The notes: generated by a model not told the origin, from the letters alone. DNA of 64,000 bases from Clostridia bacterium (GCA_017399405.1 JAFQCT010000012.1:310001-374000), one strand, 5' to 3'. Counted from the first letter of the stretch, positions 8,760 through 20,204 are shown. Translations and numbers: made by a program.

Positions 8760-9635
8760 ATGAAAATTACAAAGGCGATTATCCCTGCGGCAGGTCTTGG
8801 CACAAGAGTGCTTCCTGCATCAAAAGCAGTTCCAAAGGAAATGCTTAATATTGTTGATAAACCTGCAATTCAGTATCTTGTTGAAGAGGCTGCAAAATCA
8901 GGTATCACAGATGTACTTATCATCACAAACCGTGGTAAAGGTGTTATTGAAGACCACTTTGACCACGCTTATGAACTTGAAGACAAGTTAAGCAAAAACC
9001 CTGATAAGAAAGAGCTTTATGAGTCTGTTCTTGAGCCATCACAACTTTGCAACACATACTTCCTTCGTCAGAAAGAAACAGGCGGATTAGGTCACGCTGT
9101 TCTTTGTGCAAAGAACTTTGTTGGTAACGAGCCATTTGCTATTCTTTATGGTGATGATGTTTTCATTTCTGATAAAGAGCCTGTTACAAAACAACTTATT
9201 GACGCTTATGAAAAATACGGTAAGGGCGTTGTTGGTGTTAAAGAAGTACCTACAAAAGATGTTTCAAAGTATTGCTCACTTAAAGTTGAAGAAATTGAAG
9301 ATAAGGTTTTCAACTGTACTGATATGATTGAAAAACCAAAGCCTGAAGAAATCTTCTCAAACTATTCAATTCTTGGCCGAGTTGTAATGCCACCTGAGAT
9401 TTTCGATATTCTTGAAAATACTCCAAAGGGTGCGGGTAATGAACTTCAACTTACAGACGCTATGAAAACTCTTGCACAGACAAAAGGTGTTATTGCTCTT
9501 GATTACTATGGCACTCGTTATGATATGGGCAACAAAATGGGTATTATGAAGGCAAACTGCGAAGTTGCTCTTAACCACCCTGAAATCGCAGAAGATTTCA
9601 AAGCATACATTAAAGAATTAGCAAAAACATTATAA
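8760..9635 (+). CDS. galU: UTP--glucose-1-phosphate uridylyltransferase
   Basis: It makes UDP-glucose from UTP and glucose-1-phosphate for cell-envelope polysaccharides. The nucleotide-binding start IIPAAGLGTRVLPASKAVPKE and the IEKPKPEE and YDMGNKMG motifs are clear. The 291 residues match the GalU family. A GGAG site precedes the ATG, and the gene is followed by a strong terminator. With glgP nearby and CpsB and LCP genes in the window, it probably feeds envelope glycan synthesis; that link is inference. Confidence 0.95.
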   Translation: MKITKAIIPAAGLGTRVLPASKAVPKEMLNIVDKPAIQYLVEEAAKSGITDVLIITNRGKGVIEDHFDHAYELEDKLSKNPDKKELYESVLEPSQLCNTYFLRQKETGGLGHAVLCAKNFVGNEPFAILYGDDVFISDKEPVTKQLIDAYEKYGKGVVGVKEVPTKDVSKYCSLKVEEIEDKVFNCTDMIEKPKPEEIFSNYSILGRVVMPPEIFDILENTPKGAGNELQLTDAMKTLAQTKGVIALDYYGTRYDMGNKMGIMKANCEVALNHPEIAEDFKAYIKELAKTL

Positions 9636-9649
9636 TTGAACATAAGTAA

Positions 9650-9681
9650 AGGGCAGTCGTTTTTTGACTGCCCTTATTTTA
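9650..9681. terminator. intrinsic terminator between convergent genes
   Basis: A 9-bp stem (AGGGCAGTC/GACTGCCCT, 9650-9658 with 9666-9674) has a T-rich loop and a TATTTTAT tail. It follows galU and faces the convergent membrane-protein gene. Confidence 0.82.
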
Positions 9682-9697
9682 TAACACGAAACCTATG

Positions 9698-10207
9698 CTA
9701 AGCTTTTTTGTTCTTCCATATCATATATATCCAAATTGGTGCAATATATACCAATATATTCAAAACCAAAAGAGCATAATACACGATATCGTTCCATTGA
9801 CTTAAATTCCATATTATTCCATCTACCGTCAAAGCTCCCGGAAACAATACCCATATTATCATTTTAATATTATCAAAAAATGATATACACATTATATTCC
9901 CTATCTCGTTTATGAAAACATCACACAATAAAATGACAACCGCTAATATCAACAAGCATAATGCAGGGATACTCATTTTCAAGCAACTTGTCAATCCAAA
10001 ATCAAAATCAGCGTTCTTTTTAATATGCTCGTTTAAAACTATTATTCTTATCACTATGCCAATCACGGCAATGATTCCAGGCAAAAAAAGAGTAAGTACA
10101 CTTTCTACCTCTGTTAATAAAAATGAAAGTATAAACCCTCCAAAAATATACCCGATAACAGACACAGCAATACATTTTATATAATACTTAAAGGCATTTC
10201 TCAACAT
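9698..10207 (-). CDS. Hypothetical integral membrane protein
   Basis: A 169-residue protein with four hydrophobic segments (about residues 13-32, 36-57, 79-100 and 140-162) and no conserved motif that I recognise. A good ribosome site (GAGGTGAT) precedes the ATG. It is a single gene between a convergent terminator and the dapL terminator. Function unknown. Confidence 0.75.
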   Translation of the reverse strand: MLRNAFKYYIKCIAVSVIGYIFGGFILSFLLTEVESVLTLFLPGIIAVIGIVIRIIVLNEHIKKNADFDFGLTSCLKMSIPALCLLILAVVILLCDVFINEIGNIMCISFFDNIKMIIWVLFPGALTVDGIIWNLSQWNDIVYYALLVLNILVYIAPIWIYMIWKNKKA

Positions 10208-10292
10208 AAAACATCACCTCAAATTAATAAAATAATATTCTTGCCTTTGTTCTTACAAACCAAATATATCACTCTCAATAAAAAATGTCAAC

Positions 10293-10325
10293 AAAAATCA
10301 AAACGGTGGAGTTAGTCTCCACCGT
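10293..10325 (-). terminator. intrinsic terminator of dapL
   Basis: A perfect 9-bp stem (10303-10311 with 10317-10325) with a 5-base loop. On the minus strand it is followed by a U-rich tail read from the complement of 10293-10302. Confidence 0.85.
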
Positions 10326-10331
10326 CATTTC

Positions 10332-11549
10332 TTATTTACAGAAGTAGTTTTTAATTCTTTCTACTGCTTTGATTGTATTTTCTGTTGAGCCGAAGGCTGT
10401 GAGTCTGAAATAACCCTCACCGCTTGGTCCAAAGCCTTCGCCCGGTGTACCAACAACCTGAATATTTTCAAGAAGTGTGTCGAAGAAATCCCAACTGCTC
10501 ATTCCGTCAGGAGTTTTGAGCCATACATAAGGTGAGTTTACTGCACCATAAACTGTGAATCCGCATTCTTTAAGTCCGTTGTAGATAATCTTTGCGTTAT
10601 TCTGATAATATGCAATAATCTCACGGATTTGCTTTTTACCCTCTTCACTATAACAAGCCTCAGCAGCTCTTTGTGTAATGTATGAAACGCCATTGAACTT
10701 TGTTGCCTGACGACGAGCCCAAAGAGCGTTTAATTCAACACCGTCAACCTTGATGTCGTGCGGTACTACTGTGTAACCGCAACGAACACCCGTGAAACCT
10801 GCTGTTTTTGAAAAACTTCTGAACTCGATTGCACAGCTCTTTGCACCTTCGATTTCATAGATTGAATGTGGAACATCATCTTCTGTGATAAATGCTTCAT
10901 AAGCAGAGTCAAAAAGAATTACTGCACTATTTTCGTTTGCATAGTCAACCCATTTTTTAAGCTCATCTTTAGTTGCTGCCATACCTGTTGGGTTGTTAGG
11001 GAAGCAAAGATAAATAATATCAACTTTCTCTTTTGGAAGTTCAGGTAAGAAGTTGTTTTCTGCAAGGCAAGGCATATAGTAAATATTGCTCCAACCCTCT
11101 GCAGTCTTGTCACCTGAACGGCCACTCATAACATTTGTATCAACATAAACAGGGTAAACAGGGTCACAAACTGCAACTTTATTATCAGTTGAGAAAATGT
11201 CACCAATATTACCGCAGTCACTTTTTGCACCGTCTGACACAAAAATTTCACTATTATCAAGTTCTACTCCGCGTGCTTTATAATCGTTTTCGTTGATAGC
11301 ATCTAAAAGCCACTTGTGGCCATATTCCGGTGGGTAACCCATAAATGTTTTTTCGTCAGCCATTTCGTCAACTGCTTTGTGCATAGCATCAATACAAGCA
11401 TCTGCAAGTGGGCGAGTAACATCGCCAATACCAAGACGAATGATTGGCTTATCAGGATTAGCCGCAACATAAGCATTTACTTTTTTCGCAATGTTTGAAA
11501 AAAGGTATGAGCTCTGGATTTTTAAGAAATTGTCATTTATTTTCATCAT
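10332..11549 (-). CDS. dapL: LL-diaminopimelate aminotransferase
   Basis: It converts tetrahydrodipicolinate directly to LL-diaminopimelate with glutamate as amino donor, bypassing the acylated route of lysine and peptidoglycan synthesis. The 405 residues contain [11 protein letters not shown] near the N-terminus, FPNNPTG, and the PLP-lysine motif [15 protein letters not shown]. Two adjacent ATGs follow GGAGG; the second (11546) has the better spacing. It lies 21 bases after dapF, the next enzyme of the pathway, and ends at a terminator. Confidence 0.95.
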   Translation of the reverse strand: MMKINDNFLKIQSSYLFSNIAKKVNAYVAANPDKPIIRLGIGDVTRPLADACIDAMHKAVDEMADEKTFMGYPPEYGHKWLLDAINENDYKARGVELDNSEIFVSDGAKSDCGNIGDIFSTDNKVAVCDPVYPVYVDTNVMSGRSGDKTAEGWSNIYYMPCLAENNFLPELPKEKVDIIYLCFPNNPTGMAATKDELKKWVDYANENSAVILFDSAYEAFITEDDVPHSIYEIEGAKSCAIEFRSFSKTAGFTGVRCGYTVVPHDIKVDGVELNALWARRQATKFNGVSYITQRAAEACYSEEGKKQIREIIAYYQNNAKIIYNGLKECGFTVYGAVNSPYVWLKTPDGMSSWDFFDTLLENIQVVGTPGEGFGPSGEGYFRLTAFGSTENTIKAVERIKNYFCK

Positions 11550-11570
11550 TATTCCTCCAATAATGGATTT

Positions 11571-12398
11571 TTATATTTCACCGTCAAACACTTTGACTGC
11601 GTTTCCGCTTAAATAAACATTATCGTTTTTGTGCCATTTAACTGTTAAAACTCCGCCTTTTGCGTGTATTTTTATATCTTTATTTTTTTCACAAATCCCA
11701 TTGACTACTGATGCAACCGCAACTGCACAAGCACCTGTGCCACAAGCCAAGGTTTCACCACTGCCACGCTCCCACACACGCATTTTGAGATTATTCTTAT
11801 CAATAATCTCAACAAACTCTGTGTTTATTCTTTCGGGGAACATTTCGTGATTTTCAAAAAGCGGACCTTGTTTTTCTAAATCTAATTTATGTACATTATT
11901 ATGAAAAACCACACAATGAGGATTGCCCATACTTACGCAAGTTATTTCATAATCTTTATTTTCAATGTTAAGAACTTTGTTTTTTACAATACTGTCACCG
12001 TATCGGGTAGGTATTTGATGACCGTTAAATATAGGCTTACCCATATTCACCTTGCCACCCGTTGCAAATCCGTTTTCTATAAAAATTTCAACAGATTTTA
12101 CACCACTTACAGTATCAACTTTTATTATTTTTCGTCTGACTTTTGTATCAAACACATATTTTGCAGTACAACGCACTGCATTACCGCACATTTTTGCTTT
12201 TGAGCCATCTGCGTTATAGATATCCATAAAGCAATCGGCTTTATTTGACGGTTTAATTAGCACAATCCCGTCTGCACCAACACTAAAATGCTTTTCACTT
12301 AAACGCTTTGCCAAATCCTTTGGATTTTCAACATTTTCAGTAAAGCAGTCAATGTAAATATAATCATTTCCCGCCCCGTGCATTTTAGTAAATCTCAT
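11571..12398 (-). CDS. dapF: Diaminopimelate epimerase
   Basis: It interconverts LL- and meso-diaminopimelate. Both catalytic cysteines are visible: KMCGNAVRC in the N-terminal half and ACGTGACA in the C-terminal half. MHGAGNDY opens the fold. The start at 12398 gives MRFTKMHGAGNDY and has GAGGGA close upstream; the earlier ATG at 12428 lies inside an upstream hairpin. It forms a lysine pair with dapL. The ribosome site lies in the 3' arm of a long stem (12401-12445), so its translation may be limited when that stem folds. Confidence 0.95.
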   Translation of the reverse strand: MRFTKMHGAGNDYIYIDCFTENVENPKDLAKRLSEKHFSVGADGIVLIKPSNKADCFMDIYNADGSKAKMCGNAVRCTAKYVFDTKVRRKIIKVDTVSGVKSVEIFIENGFATGGKVNMGKPIFNGHQIPTRYGDSIVKNKVLNIENKDYEITCVSMGNPHCVVFHNNVHKLDLEKQGPLFENHEMFPERINTEFVEIIDKNNLKMRVWERGSGETLACGTGACAVAVASVVNGICEKNKDIKIHAKGGVLTVKWHKNDNVYLSGNAVKVFDGEI

Positions 12399-12400
12399 AT

Positions 12401-12445
12401 AATCCCTCACTGCATACATTTTTAACATACTATGCAGTGGGGATT
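12401..12445 (-). promoter_or_regulatory. RNA hairpin covering the dapF ribosome site
   Basis: On the minus strand the segment complementary to 12431-12445 pairs with that of 12401-12416 over ~15 bp with one bulge; the loop is 12417-12430. The 3' arm contains GAGGGA, the Shine-Dalgarno of dapF, whose ATG begins three bases beyond the stem. There is no U run, so it is not an ordinary terminator. A role in translational control or RNA processing is inferred. Confidence 0.6.
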
Positions 12446-12456
12446 TATTTTGTTAA

Positions 12457-13710
12457 TTATTCGTAAAGTGGATACTTTTTACAGATTTCTGCTACACCGT
12501 TTGTGATGTAGTCCTTCTGATTTTCAAAATCAGTAGCACAAAGATAAATAAACTCTGCAATCTTATCCATATCTTCTACTCCAAGACCTCTTGTAGTAAC
12601 TGCAGGAGTACCAAGTCTTAAACCGCTTGTTACAAATGGTTTTTCAGGGTCATTTGGAATTGAGTTTTTGTTTGCTGTAATATGAACTTCGTCAAGTCTG
12701 TGTTCAAGTTCTTTACCTGTAATGCCAACTGAACGAAGGTCAACGAGCATTAAATGGTTATCAGTACCACCTGATACAAGGTTAATACCTCGCTTTGTAA
12801 GACCTTCTGCCAAAGCTTTTGCGTTGTCGATTACTCTTTGCTGATATGCTTTGAAATCGTCACTTAATGCTTCACCAAAGCAAACTGCTTTACCTGCAAT
12901 AATATGCATTAAAGGACCACCCTGTGTACCCGGGAAAATAGCCTTATTAAACTGCATACCAAATTCTTCGTCTTTACAGAGGATAATACCACCACGAGGA
13001 CCGCGAAGTGTTTTGTGAGTTGTTGATGTAACAACATCTGCATAAGGTACAGGAGATGGGTGAAGACCAGCAGCTACAAGACCTGCAATATGAGCCATAT
13101 CAACCATAAAGTAAGCGCCAACGCTGTGTGCGATATTTGCCATTCTTTCAAAGTCGATTGTTCTTGGGTAAGCAGACGCACCTGCAACAATAAGTTTTGG
13201 TTTGCACTCTTTTGCTTTCTGTTCAAAAGCATCATAGTCAAGGAAACCGTTTTCGTCAACACCATAAGGCACAAAGTTATAGTATTTACCTGACATATTT
13301 ACAGGTGAACCGTGTGTTAAGTGACCACCCTCTGCAAGATTCATACCCATAACTGTATCGCCTGGATTGATAAGTGCAAAATACACAGCCATATTTGCCT
13401 GAGCACCTGAATGTGGCTGAACATTTGCATAAGCAGCACCAAAAAGTTTTTTAAGTCTGTCGCGAGCAATATCTTCTACAATATCAACATGCTGACATCC
13501 ACCGTAATATCTTTTACCAGGATAACCTTCTGCATACTTATTTGTAAGCACACTGCCCATTGCTGCCATAACTGCAGGAGAAACAATGTTTTCACTTGCA
13601 ATAAGTTCAAGATTTTCGCGTTGTCTTTTAAGTTCAAGACCCATAGCACTTGCTACTTCAGGGTCAGTATTGTTAATAAATCCGATTGAGTCGATTAAAT
13701 TATTAAACAT
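12457..13710 (-). CDS. glyA: Serine hydroxymethyltransferase
   Basis: It interconverts serine and glycine, loading one-carbon units on tetrahydrofolate. The start at 13710 follows AAGGA by ten bases and gives a 417-residue protein; the longer reading frame to 13749 runs into a repeat element. Motifs include [22 protein letters not shown], and the PLP-lysine site [14 protein letters not shown]. It lies upstream of dapF and dapL in the same direction. The 253-bp element 13726-13978 separates it from guaB and would form its leader if read through. Confidence 0.95.
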   Translation of the reverse strand: MFNNLIDSIGFINNTDPEVASAMGLELKRQRENLELIASENIVSPAVMAAMGSVLTNKYAEGYPGKRYYGGCQHVDIVEDIARDRLKKLFGAAYANVQPHSGAQANMAVYFALINPGDTVMGMNLAEGGHLTHGSPVNMSGKYYNFVPYGVDENGFLDYDAFEQKAKECKPKLIVAGASAYPRTIDFERMANIAHSVGAYFMVDMAHIAGLVAAGLHPSPVPYADVVTSTTHKTLRGPRGGIILCKDEEFGMQFNKAIFPGTQGGPLMHIIAGKAVCFGEALSDDFKAYQQRVIDNAKALAEGLTKRGINLVSGGTDNHLMLVDLRSVGITGKELEHRLDEVHITANKNSIPNDPEKPFVTSGLRLGTPAVTTRGLGVEDMDKIAEFIYLCATDFENQKDYITNGVAEICKKYPLYE

Positions 13711-13725
13711 AATTTCAAAATCCTT

Positions 13726-13977
13726 AAGGTGAGAAGTGCCGAACCACACACGGTTTTTGACGGCATCTTTTCACCTATCCTTTGTTAAATTTTTTTAATA
13801 CAGCCATATGAAGGCAAAATTTGCTCATCAAAAACTGCCTTGCACCGTAAATACTTGAAATTTAGATGAATTTTTGCTTTTGAGACCGCAGGTTTGCTGA
13901 CGCAAATCAAGGGTGAAAAAGTGAAAATTCGTTAAAGGTCTGTATTTACGGCGTGTTTGGTTCGACATTTCTCACCT

Positions 13978-13978
<1 letters not shown>
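13726..13978 (-). repeat. 253-bp element with 27-bp terminal inverted repeats between guaB and glyA
   Basis: The ends, 13726-13752 and 13952-13978, are inverted copies matching at 24 of 27 bases. Inside, 13845-13854 (CCGTAAATAC) pairs perfectly with 13942-13951. GAATTTT near 13869 pairs with AAAATTC near 13924, and short hairpins lie at 13811-13841 and around 13888-13910. One edge touches the guaB stop codon. It carries no gene of convincing quality; a 46-codon frame at 13828-13968 (-) is probably incidental. It could be a MITE-like insertion or a structured RNA; the sequence alone does not decide. Confidence 0.65.
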
Positions 13979-15441
<1,463 letters not shown>

Positions 15442-15473
15442 TTATATCTCCTTCACTTTAATTTCTTTTTTAT

Positions 15474-15509
15474 TTATAAAACAGAGAGAAACTTTGAAAG
15501 TTTCTCTCT
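15474..15509 (-). terminator. intrinsic terminator of lysC
   Basis: A perfect 12-bp stem (15483-15494 with 15498-15509) with a 3-base loop, followed on the minus strand by GTTTTAT. It separates the hom-lysC unit from guaB. Confidence 0.85.
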
Positions 15510-15520
15510 TTTAGTCGCAA

Positions 15521-16729
15521 TTATTCCGCTGGGAAGAATGCTTTGTGAATTGCACTAACTGCACGGTCAGCATCCTCAAGAGCGATAAGAACTGAAATTT
15601 TGATTTCGCTTGTAGCAATCATATCAATGTTGATGTCACGCTCGTAAAGAGCCTCAAACATTTTTGAAGCTGTTCCTGGGTGAGATTCCATACCTGCACC
15701 AACGATTGAGATTTTAGCAACTGATGTGTCGCAGATAATGTCTTTATCTTCAATATCGAAAACATTCTTTACACACTCAATTGTTTCTTCTGCGTTGCCT
15801 TTTGCAACTGTGAATGTAATATCTTTTGTGCTGTCACGACCAACTGACTGCAAAATAATGTCAACATTTATCTTGCGTTTTGCAAGAGCGTCAAAAAGTT
15901 TGAAAGCAACACCTGGTGTGTTTGGGATTTTTGTAACTGAAATGCGTGCTACATCTGTATCTTTTGTAACACCTCTGATAAGCATTTTTTCCATTTTGGT
16001 AACCTCCTTAACGATTGTACCGGGAACTCTCTTAAGACTTGAGAGAACTTCTAACTCAACATTATATTTTTTAGCCATTTCTACTGAACGGTTATTTAAT
16101 ACCTGTGCACCCAAAGTTGCAAGCTCAAGCATTTCATCATAAGTGATTTCCTGAAGTTTCTTTGCATTTTCTACTTTTCTTGGGTCTGCTGTATAAACAC
16201 CCTCAACATCTGTGAAAATCTGGCAACGGTCTGCACGAAGAGCTGCTGCAATTGCAACTGCACTTGTATCTGAACCGCCACGACCAAGAGTTGTAAGGTC
16301 GTCATACTTGTTAATTCCTTGGAAACCTGCTACAACAACAATGTTATGACGGTCAATTTCTGAACGAATTCTGTCAGCCTTAACATTCTTGATACGAGCT
16401 GTACCATAAGCAGAACTTGTGTTAAAACCTGCCTGCCAGCCAAGAAGTGAAACTGCTGGGCAACCTAATTTTTCGCAAGCCATAGCAAGAAGTGCAATTG
16501 AAATTTGCTCACCTGATGCCATAAGCATATCCATTTCTCTTTTTGATGGCTTAGAGTTAATTTCATAAGCCTTTTCAATTAAATCGTCTGTTGTGTCACC
16601 CTGTGCTGATACTACAACTACAACATCATTGCCTGCACGGTAAGTATCAGTAACAATCTGGGCAACATTCATTACTCTTTCAGCGTCACGAACACTTGAA
16701 CCGCCGAATTTCTGAACTATAAGTCCCAT
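15521..16729 (-). CDS. lysC: Aspartate kinase
   Basis: It phosphorylates aspartate, the first step toward lysine, threonine and methionine. VQKFGGSSVRDAERV opens the kinase domain, and FTDVEGVYTADPR and GRGGSDTSAVA are also present. Two ACT domains fill the C-terminal ~140 residues, so allosteric control by end-product amino acids is likely. The 402 residues match the single-domain form. GGAGG lies upstream of the ATG. hom lies 36 bases upstream with no terminator between. No lysine riboswitch is visible upstream. Confidence 0.95.
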   Translation of the reverse strand: MGLIVQKFGGSSVRDAERVMNVAQIVTDTYRAGNDVVVVVSAQGDTTDDLIEKAYEINSKPSKREMDMLMASGEQISIALLAMACEKLGCPAVSLLGWQAGFNTSSAYGTARIKNVKADRIRSEIDRHNIVVVAGFQGINKYDDLTTLGRGGSDTSAVAIAAALRADRCQIFTDVEGVYTADPRKVENAKKLQEITYDEMLELATLGAQVLNNRSVEMAKKYNVELEVLSSLKRVPGTIVKEVTKMEKMLIRGVTKDTDVARISVTKIPNTPGVAFKLFDALAKRKINVDIILQSVGRDSTKDITFTVAKGNAEETIECVKNVFDIEDKDIICDTSVAKISIVGAGMESHPGTASKMFEALYERDINIDMIATSEIKISVLIALEDADRAVSAIHKAFFPAE

Positions 16730-16765
16730 ATATTGCCTCCTAAATGGAATAAATACTATTATTTA

Positions 16766-18004
16766 TCAATAATCAGTAACTCTTATAAGAGATTTTATGC
16801 TGATTGAAGAAATACTGTTAAGTTTTTCTGTAAGTTCGCCCTCTGCCATAGCGTTTGTTACAAATGCAAGTTCGTTTGACTTGCAACCTGCAAACTCAAG
16901 CACCTGAACTTTACCGATTGTTGAAACAACATCTTGTAATGCGTTTGCTCTGTCAGTAACTTCCGCACGGATATAAAGCGGATTAACTGCTGATTTATAA
17001 TCAACAACATAATTTTCTTCTGCTTCGCCCCAGCCGAGTGGTTTTTTTCTGCCCATATTACGAGCACAGTCAATAACATCAGCAACAACTGCTGATGCTG
17101 TTGGAAGTTTGCCTGCACCCTTACCGTAGAATACAACATCACCTGTTGCATCACCACGAACAAGAATTGCATTGAAAACATCGTTAACACTTGCTAACTG
17201 ACTGCCATCCATAACAATTGCAGGAGAAACGATTGCAAAGATTTTACCATCGTCCATTCTCTTTGCACGACCAAGAAGTTTAATTACGCCACCGAATGCA
17301 CCAATATATGCAACATCATCAAGTGTAATTTTTGTAATGCCCTCAGTATAAACTGATTCAGGGTAAACATGTTTGCCAAAGCAAAGAGATGCAAGAATAC
17401 AAATTTTTCTGCAAGCGTCATGACCTTCAACATCTGCTGTTGGGTCTTTTTCTGCATAACCGTTATCCTGAGCAAGTTTAAGTGCATCTTCAAAACTCAT
17501 ATTCTTTTCAATCATCATTGTAAGAATAAAGTTTGTTGTACCATTTAAGATACCTGCGATTTCGTCAATCTCATTTGCTGCAAGGCATTGTGAAATTGGA
17601 CGAATAATTGGAATACCGCCACCAACTGATGCTTCAAATAAGAAGTTTACATTGTTTTCTTGAGCAAACTGTAAAAGTTCACAACCTTTTGCTGCAACAA
17701 GTTCTTTGTTTGAAGTTACAACGCTTTTACCTGCTTTAAGACAAGATGAAACAAACTCATAAGCCGGATGAAGTCCGCCCATTGTTTCAACTACAACTTT
17801 AACATCATCATCATTAAGAATAATGTTAAAATCTTTTATCATTTTACTCTCGTGAGGGTCGCCTGGAAAATCTCTCAAATCGAGAATATATTTAACTTCC
17901 ATTTCGTTTTGTGTACTTCTTTTAACGATACTGTCGTGGTTTTTTGTAAGCACCTCAACTACACCTGAGCCTACTGTGCCATAACCCATAACTGCAACAT
18001 ACAT
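16766..18004 (-). CDS. hom: Homoserine dehydrogenase
   Basis: It reduces aspartate semialdehyde to homoserine for threonine and methionine. The NAD(P)-binding GYGTVGSGVVEVL, the substrate motif GILNGTTNFIL, and YAEKDPTADVEGHDA are visible. A C-terminal ACT domain fills the last ~80 residues, as in threonine-inhibited enzymes. The 412 residues match that family. It is the first gene of a unit with lysC. Confidence 0.95.
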   Translation of the reverse strand: MYVAVMGYGTVGSGVVEVLTKNHDSIVKRSTQNEMEVKYILDLRDFPGDPHESKMIKDFNIILNDDDVKVVVETMGGLHPAYEFVSSCLKAGKSVVTSNKELVAAKGCELLQFAQENNVNFLFEASVGGGIPIIRPISQCLAANEIDEIAGILNGTTNFILTMMIEKNMSFEDALKLAQDNGYAEKDPTADVEGHDACRKICILASLCFGKHVYPESVYTEGITKITLDDVAYIGAFGGVIKLLGRAKRMDDGKIFAIVSPAIVMDGSQLASVNDVFNAILVRGDATGDVVFYGKGAGKLPTASAVVADVIDCARNMGRKKPLGWGEAEENYVVDYKSAVNPLYIRAEVTDRANALQDVVSTIGKVQVLEFAGCKSNELAFVTNAMAEGELTEKLNSISSISIKSLIRVTDY

Positions 18005-18185
18005 TAAAATTTCACTTCCTTACCACCTATATTTTCAGATAAATAGGTATAATAAATCACATTAAAAAATACTTTTAGATATTCTATCACAAAACGCAAA
18101 GATAATAAAGGGGTAATATACAATATATTTATGAAAAATTTTATGGATTTTTTAGAAAAATTTACATAAATTTATTACTTTTTAA

Positions 18186-18214
18186 TTGATACTTAAAGAA
18201 AAATGGTTTATTAT
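18186..18214 (+). promoter_or_regulatory. promoter of the permease-phosphatase unit
   Basis: TTGATA (18186-18191), a 17-base spacer and TATTAT (18209-18214) lie about 40 bases upstream of the 18252 ATG. Confidence 0.7.
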
Positions 18215-18251
18215 ATTATCAGATATTATTTTATTCTGGAGATAGTAAAAT

Positions 18252-19460
18252 ATGACAAGTACAGAAAAAAAGAAAAAGTTTATAATCAATATTGTTTATA
18301 CCGTTATTCTTGTTGCACTTTTCTATTTGTTTTTCAAATTTGCATTCGGTACAATTTTACCGATTTTATGTGCAGTAGTAGCGGCAATGATTTTGCAAAA
18401 ACCTGTTAATTTCATCTGCAAAAAAACACCGCTTAAAAGAGGTCTTGTTTCTGCTTTGGCTGTTCTTTTTGGTTTTGCTGTTGTAATTTCAGGACTTGTA
18501 CTTCTTTTAATATGGATTGGCTCTGAATTCAAAGGCTTTTTCCAATATGTTATGATTCAGTTTGAGGACATTCCTGCTCTTGTTCATAAAGTTGAGGGTT
18601 ATATTGCAAACGCAATAGGCTTTTTACCTGAAAAGTTAGAGACAACCGTTATGGAATTTGTAAGTGAAAAAATGGCATCTATTACTGCACCTACCGTAAC
18701 ACCAGATGATTCCTCAATGAGCATTGATTTGTCTGTGCTTTCAACACCGCTTATGGGAATATGGAACACCGCAAAGCAGATTCCTACAACTCTTGTTTCA
18801 ATTGTGGTGGCAATTGTAGCTTGTTGTTTTATGACAGCAGATTTTGCATCTGTAAAACGACTTGTTCTTGGATTTTTCCAACCTGATACCCGCACTAAAA
18901 TTGTTCGTGCAAAGCGTCTTTTGTTCCCATCTCTTGGCAAAATGGCAAAGGCTTATGGCATTATTATTACAATAACATTCTGCGAACTTTCATTAGGTCT
19001 TTTCCTTTTGAAACTTATGGGAATTTATGACAGCGGTTATATTTTTGTAATTGCAATTCTTACCGCCATTATTGATATTGTGCCGGTACTCGGTACGGGT
19101 ACTGTGCTTATTCCTTGGGCAGTAGTTTCACTTCTTAATGCAAATTACCCGATGGCAATTGGCCTTATCATAATATATGCTTGTATTACAATAATCCGTC
19201 AGATTATTGAGCCTAAACTTGTTGCGGCACAACTTGGTATCCCTGCATTCCTTACAATCGTTTCAATGTTTATAGGCTCACAGATTTTCGGCGTAATCGG
19301 CATTTTCATTTTGCCTATTACAATTGTTATGCTTAAACTTCTTAATGACGAGGGGATTATTCACATTTTCCACTATACAGATAACGAAGAAGTAAAAGCA
19401 GAAGCAAAAGTTGACGAGAAAATTCCGGAAAAAGTAGAGGTGGCACAAAAAAATGATTGA
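18252..19460 (+). CDS. AI-2E family transporter (PerM/YtvI-like permease)
   Basis: A 402-residue polytopic membrane protein with about eight hydrophobic segments. The family hallmarks are the DIVPVLGTGTVLIPWA region near residue 280 and the C-terminal IIRQIIEPKLVA. The family was named for autoinducer-2 export, but members also act as ion antiporters, so the substrate is open. The tail is charged (Glu/Lys-rich) and its gene overlaps the CpsB-type phosphatase gene by 8 bases. A promoter lies at 18186-18214. Confidence 0.88.
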   Translation: MTSTEKKKKFIINIVYTVILVALFYLFFKFAFGTILPILCAVVAAMILQKPVNFICKKTPLKRGLVSALAVLFGFAVVISGLVLLLIWIGSEFKGFFQYVMIQFEDIPALVHKVEGYIANAIGFLPEKLETTVMEFVSEKMASITAPTVTPDDSSMSIDLSVLSTPLMGIWNTAKQIPTTLVSIVVAIVACCFMTADFASVKRLVLGFFQPDTRTKIVRAKRLLFPSLGKMAKAYGIIITITFCELSLGLFLLKLMGIYDSGYIFVIAILTAIIDIVPVLGTGTVLIPWAVVSLLNANYPMAIGLIIIYACITIIRQIIEPKLVAAQLGIPAFLTIVSMFIGSQIFGVIGIFILPITIVMLKLLNDEGIIHIFHYTDNEEVKAEAKVDEKIPEKVEVAQKND

Positions 19461-20172
19461 TATTCACAACCACATACTTTTTGATATCGATGACGGTGCC
19501 CCTGACCTTGACACATCTGTTGATATGTGTCGAGACGCTTTTGAAAACGGTTACAGAACAATTGTTGTAACACCGCATTTTGCAGATTACAACCATATTG
19601 ACGATTTTGTTGACCAGCGTGATTATAAAATCGAGAAACTGCGTGGAATTTTGCAAATTGAGGACATTCCGCTAAAAGTTTTAAGCGGTGCAGAGTTGTT
19701 TTTAAGTGATGGTATTCTTAATGCGGGCAGTCTTGACGACCTTGCAATCAACAATTCAAGATATATGCTTTGCGAGTTTCCGTTAGGCCCATTCAATATG
19801 AAACGCGGGCTTTTGTGGATTGATGAACTTATTGAGCGTGGCTACACACCGATTCTTGCACATCCCGAAAGATATTTTGAAATTCACCGTAATCTTTCTG
19901 TTATTGACGAGTTGCTTGACAGAGATGTGGTTTTTCAGGTAAACATTGATAGTCTTATTGGCAAAAACGGAAGTACCGCACAGCAGTTATCTGTTGATTT
20001 GATTTGTCGCGGATTTGCCGGGCTTATTGGTACAGATGCCCACGATTTGAAGTATCGTCACACAAGAACAAAAGAGAGAATTCGCGAATTGCCTTATGAA
20101 ATCGACCACGAAATTTTTGTGAAATGTATAAAAACCAATCCACAAAAAATTATTGATGATGAAGAGATATAG
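19453..20172 (+). CDS. CpsB/CapC-type PHP-domain tyrosine-protein phosphatase
   Basis: It probably removes phosphate from a tyrosine autokinase that controls polysaccharide export, as CpsB and YwqE do. The metal-binding PHP motifs are visible: MIDIHNHILFDIDDGA at the start, VVTPHF near residue 37, ILAHPERY around residue 135, and GTDAHD around residue 195. The 239 residues match the family. No partner kinase (CpsD) is in the window. It overlaps the permease gene and ends at a strong terminator. Confidence 0.9.
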   Translation: MIDIHNHILFDIDDGAPDLDTSVDMCRDAFENGYRTIVVTPHFADYNHIDDFVDQRDYKIEKLRGILQIEDIPLKVLSGAELFLSDGILNAGSLDDLAINNSRYMLCEFPLGPFNMKRGLLWIDELIERGYTPILAHPERYFEIHRNLSVIDELLDRDVVFQVNIDSLIGKNGSTAQQLSVDLICRGFAGLIGTDAHDLKYRHTRTKERIRELPYEIDHEIFVKCIKTNPQKIIDDEEI

Positions 20173-20174
20173 AA

Positions 20175-20204
20175 AACCAGCCCTTGAATAAGGGCTGGTT
20201 TTTT
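20175..20204. terminator. intrinsic terminator between convergent genes
   Basis: An 11-bp perfect stem (20175-20185 with 20190-20200) with a GAAT loop and a T tail. It ends the + strand unit and may also serve the convergent esterase gene. Confidence 0.87.

Noticed and set aside
12945-12960. Noc-binding-site candidate (CCCGGGAAA core), also CCCGGG at 62456
   Set aside because: Only 9 of 14 consensus bases match, on one arm; both lie in coding DNA and are expected by chance.
13828-13968. 46-codon frame on the minus strand after guaB
   Set aside because: It falls inside the inverted-repeat element and the ribosome site is poorly spaced; composition looks incidental.
18005-18251. Lysine or threonine-type riboswitch upstream of hom-lysC
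   Set aside because: No lysine-riboswitch core or leader-peptide pattern is seen; the region is AT-rich with only a weak promoter candidate.
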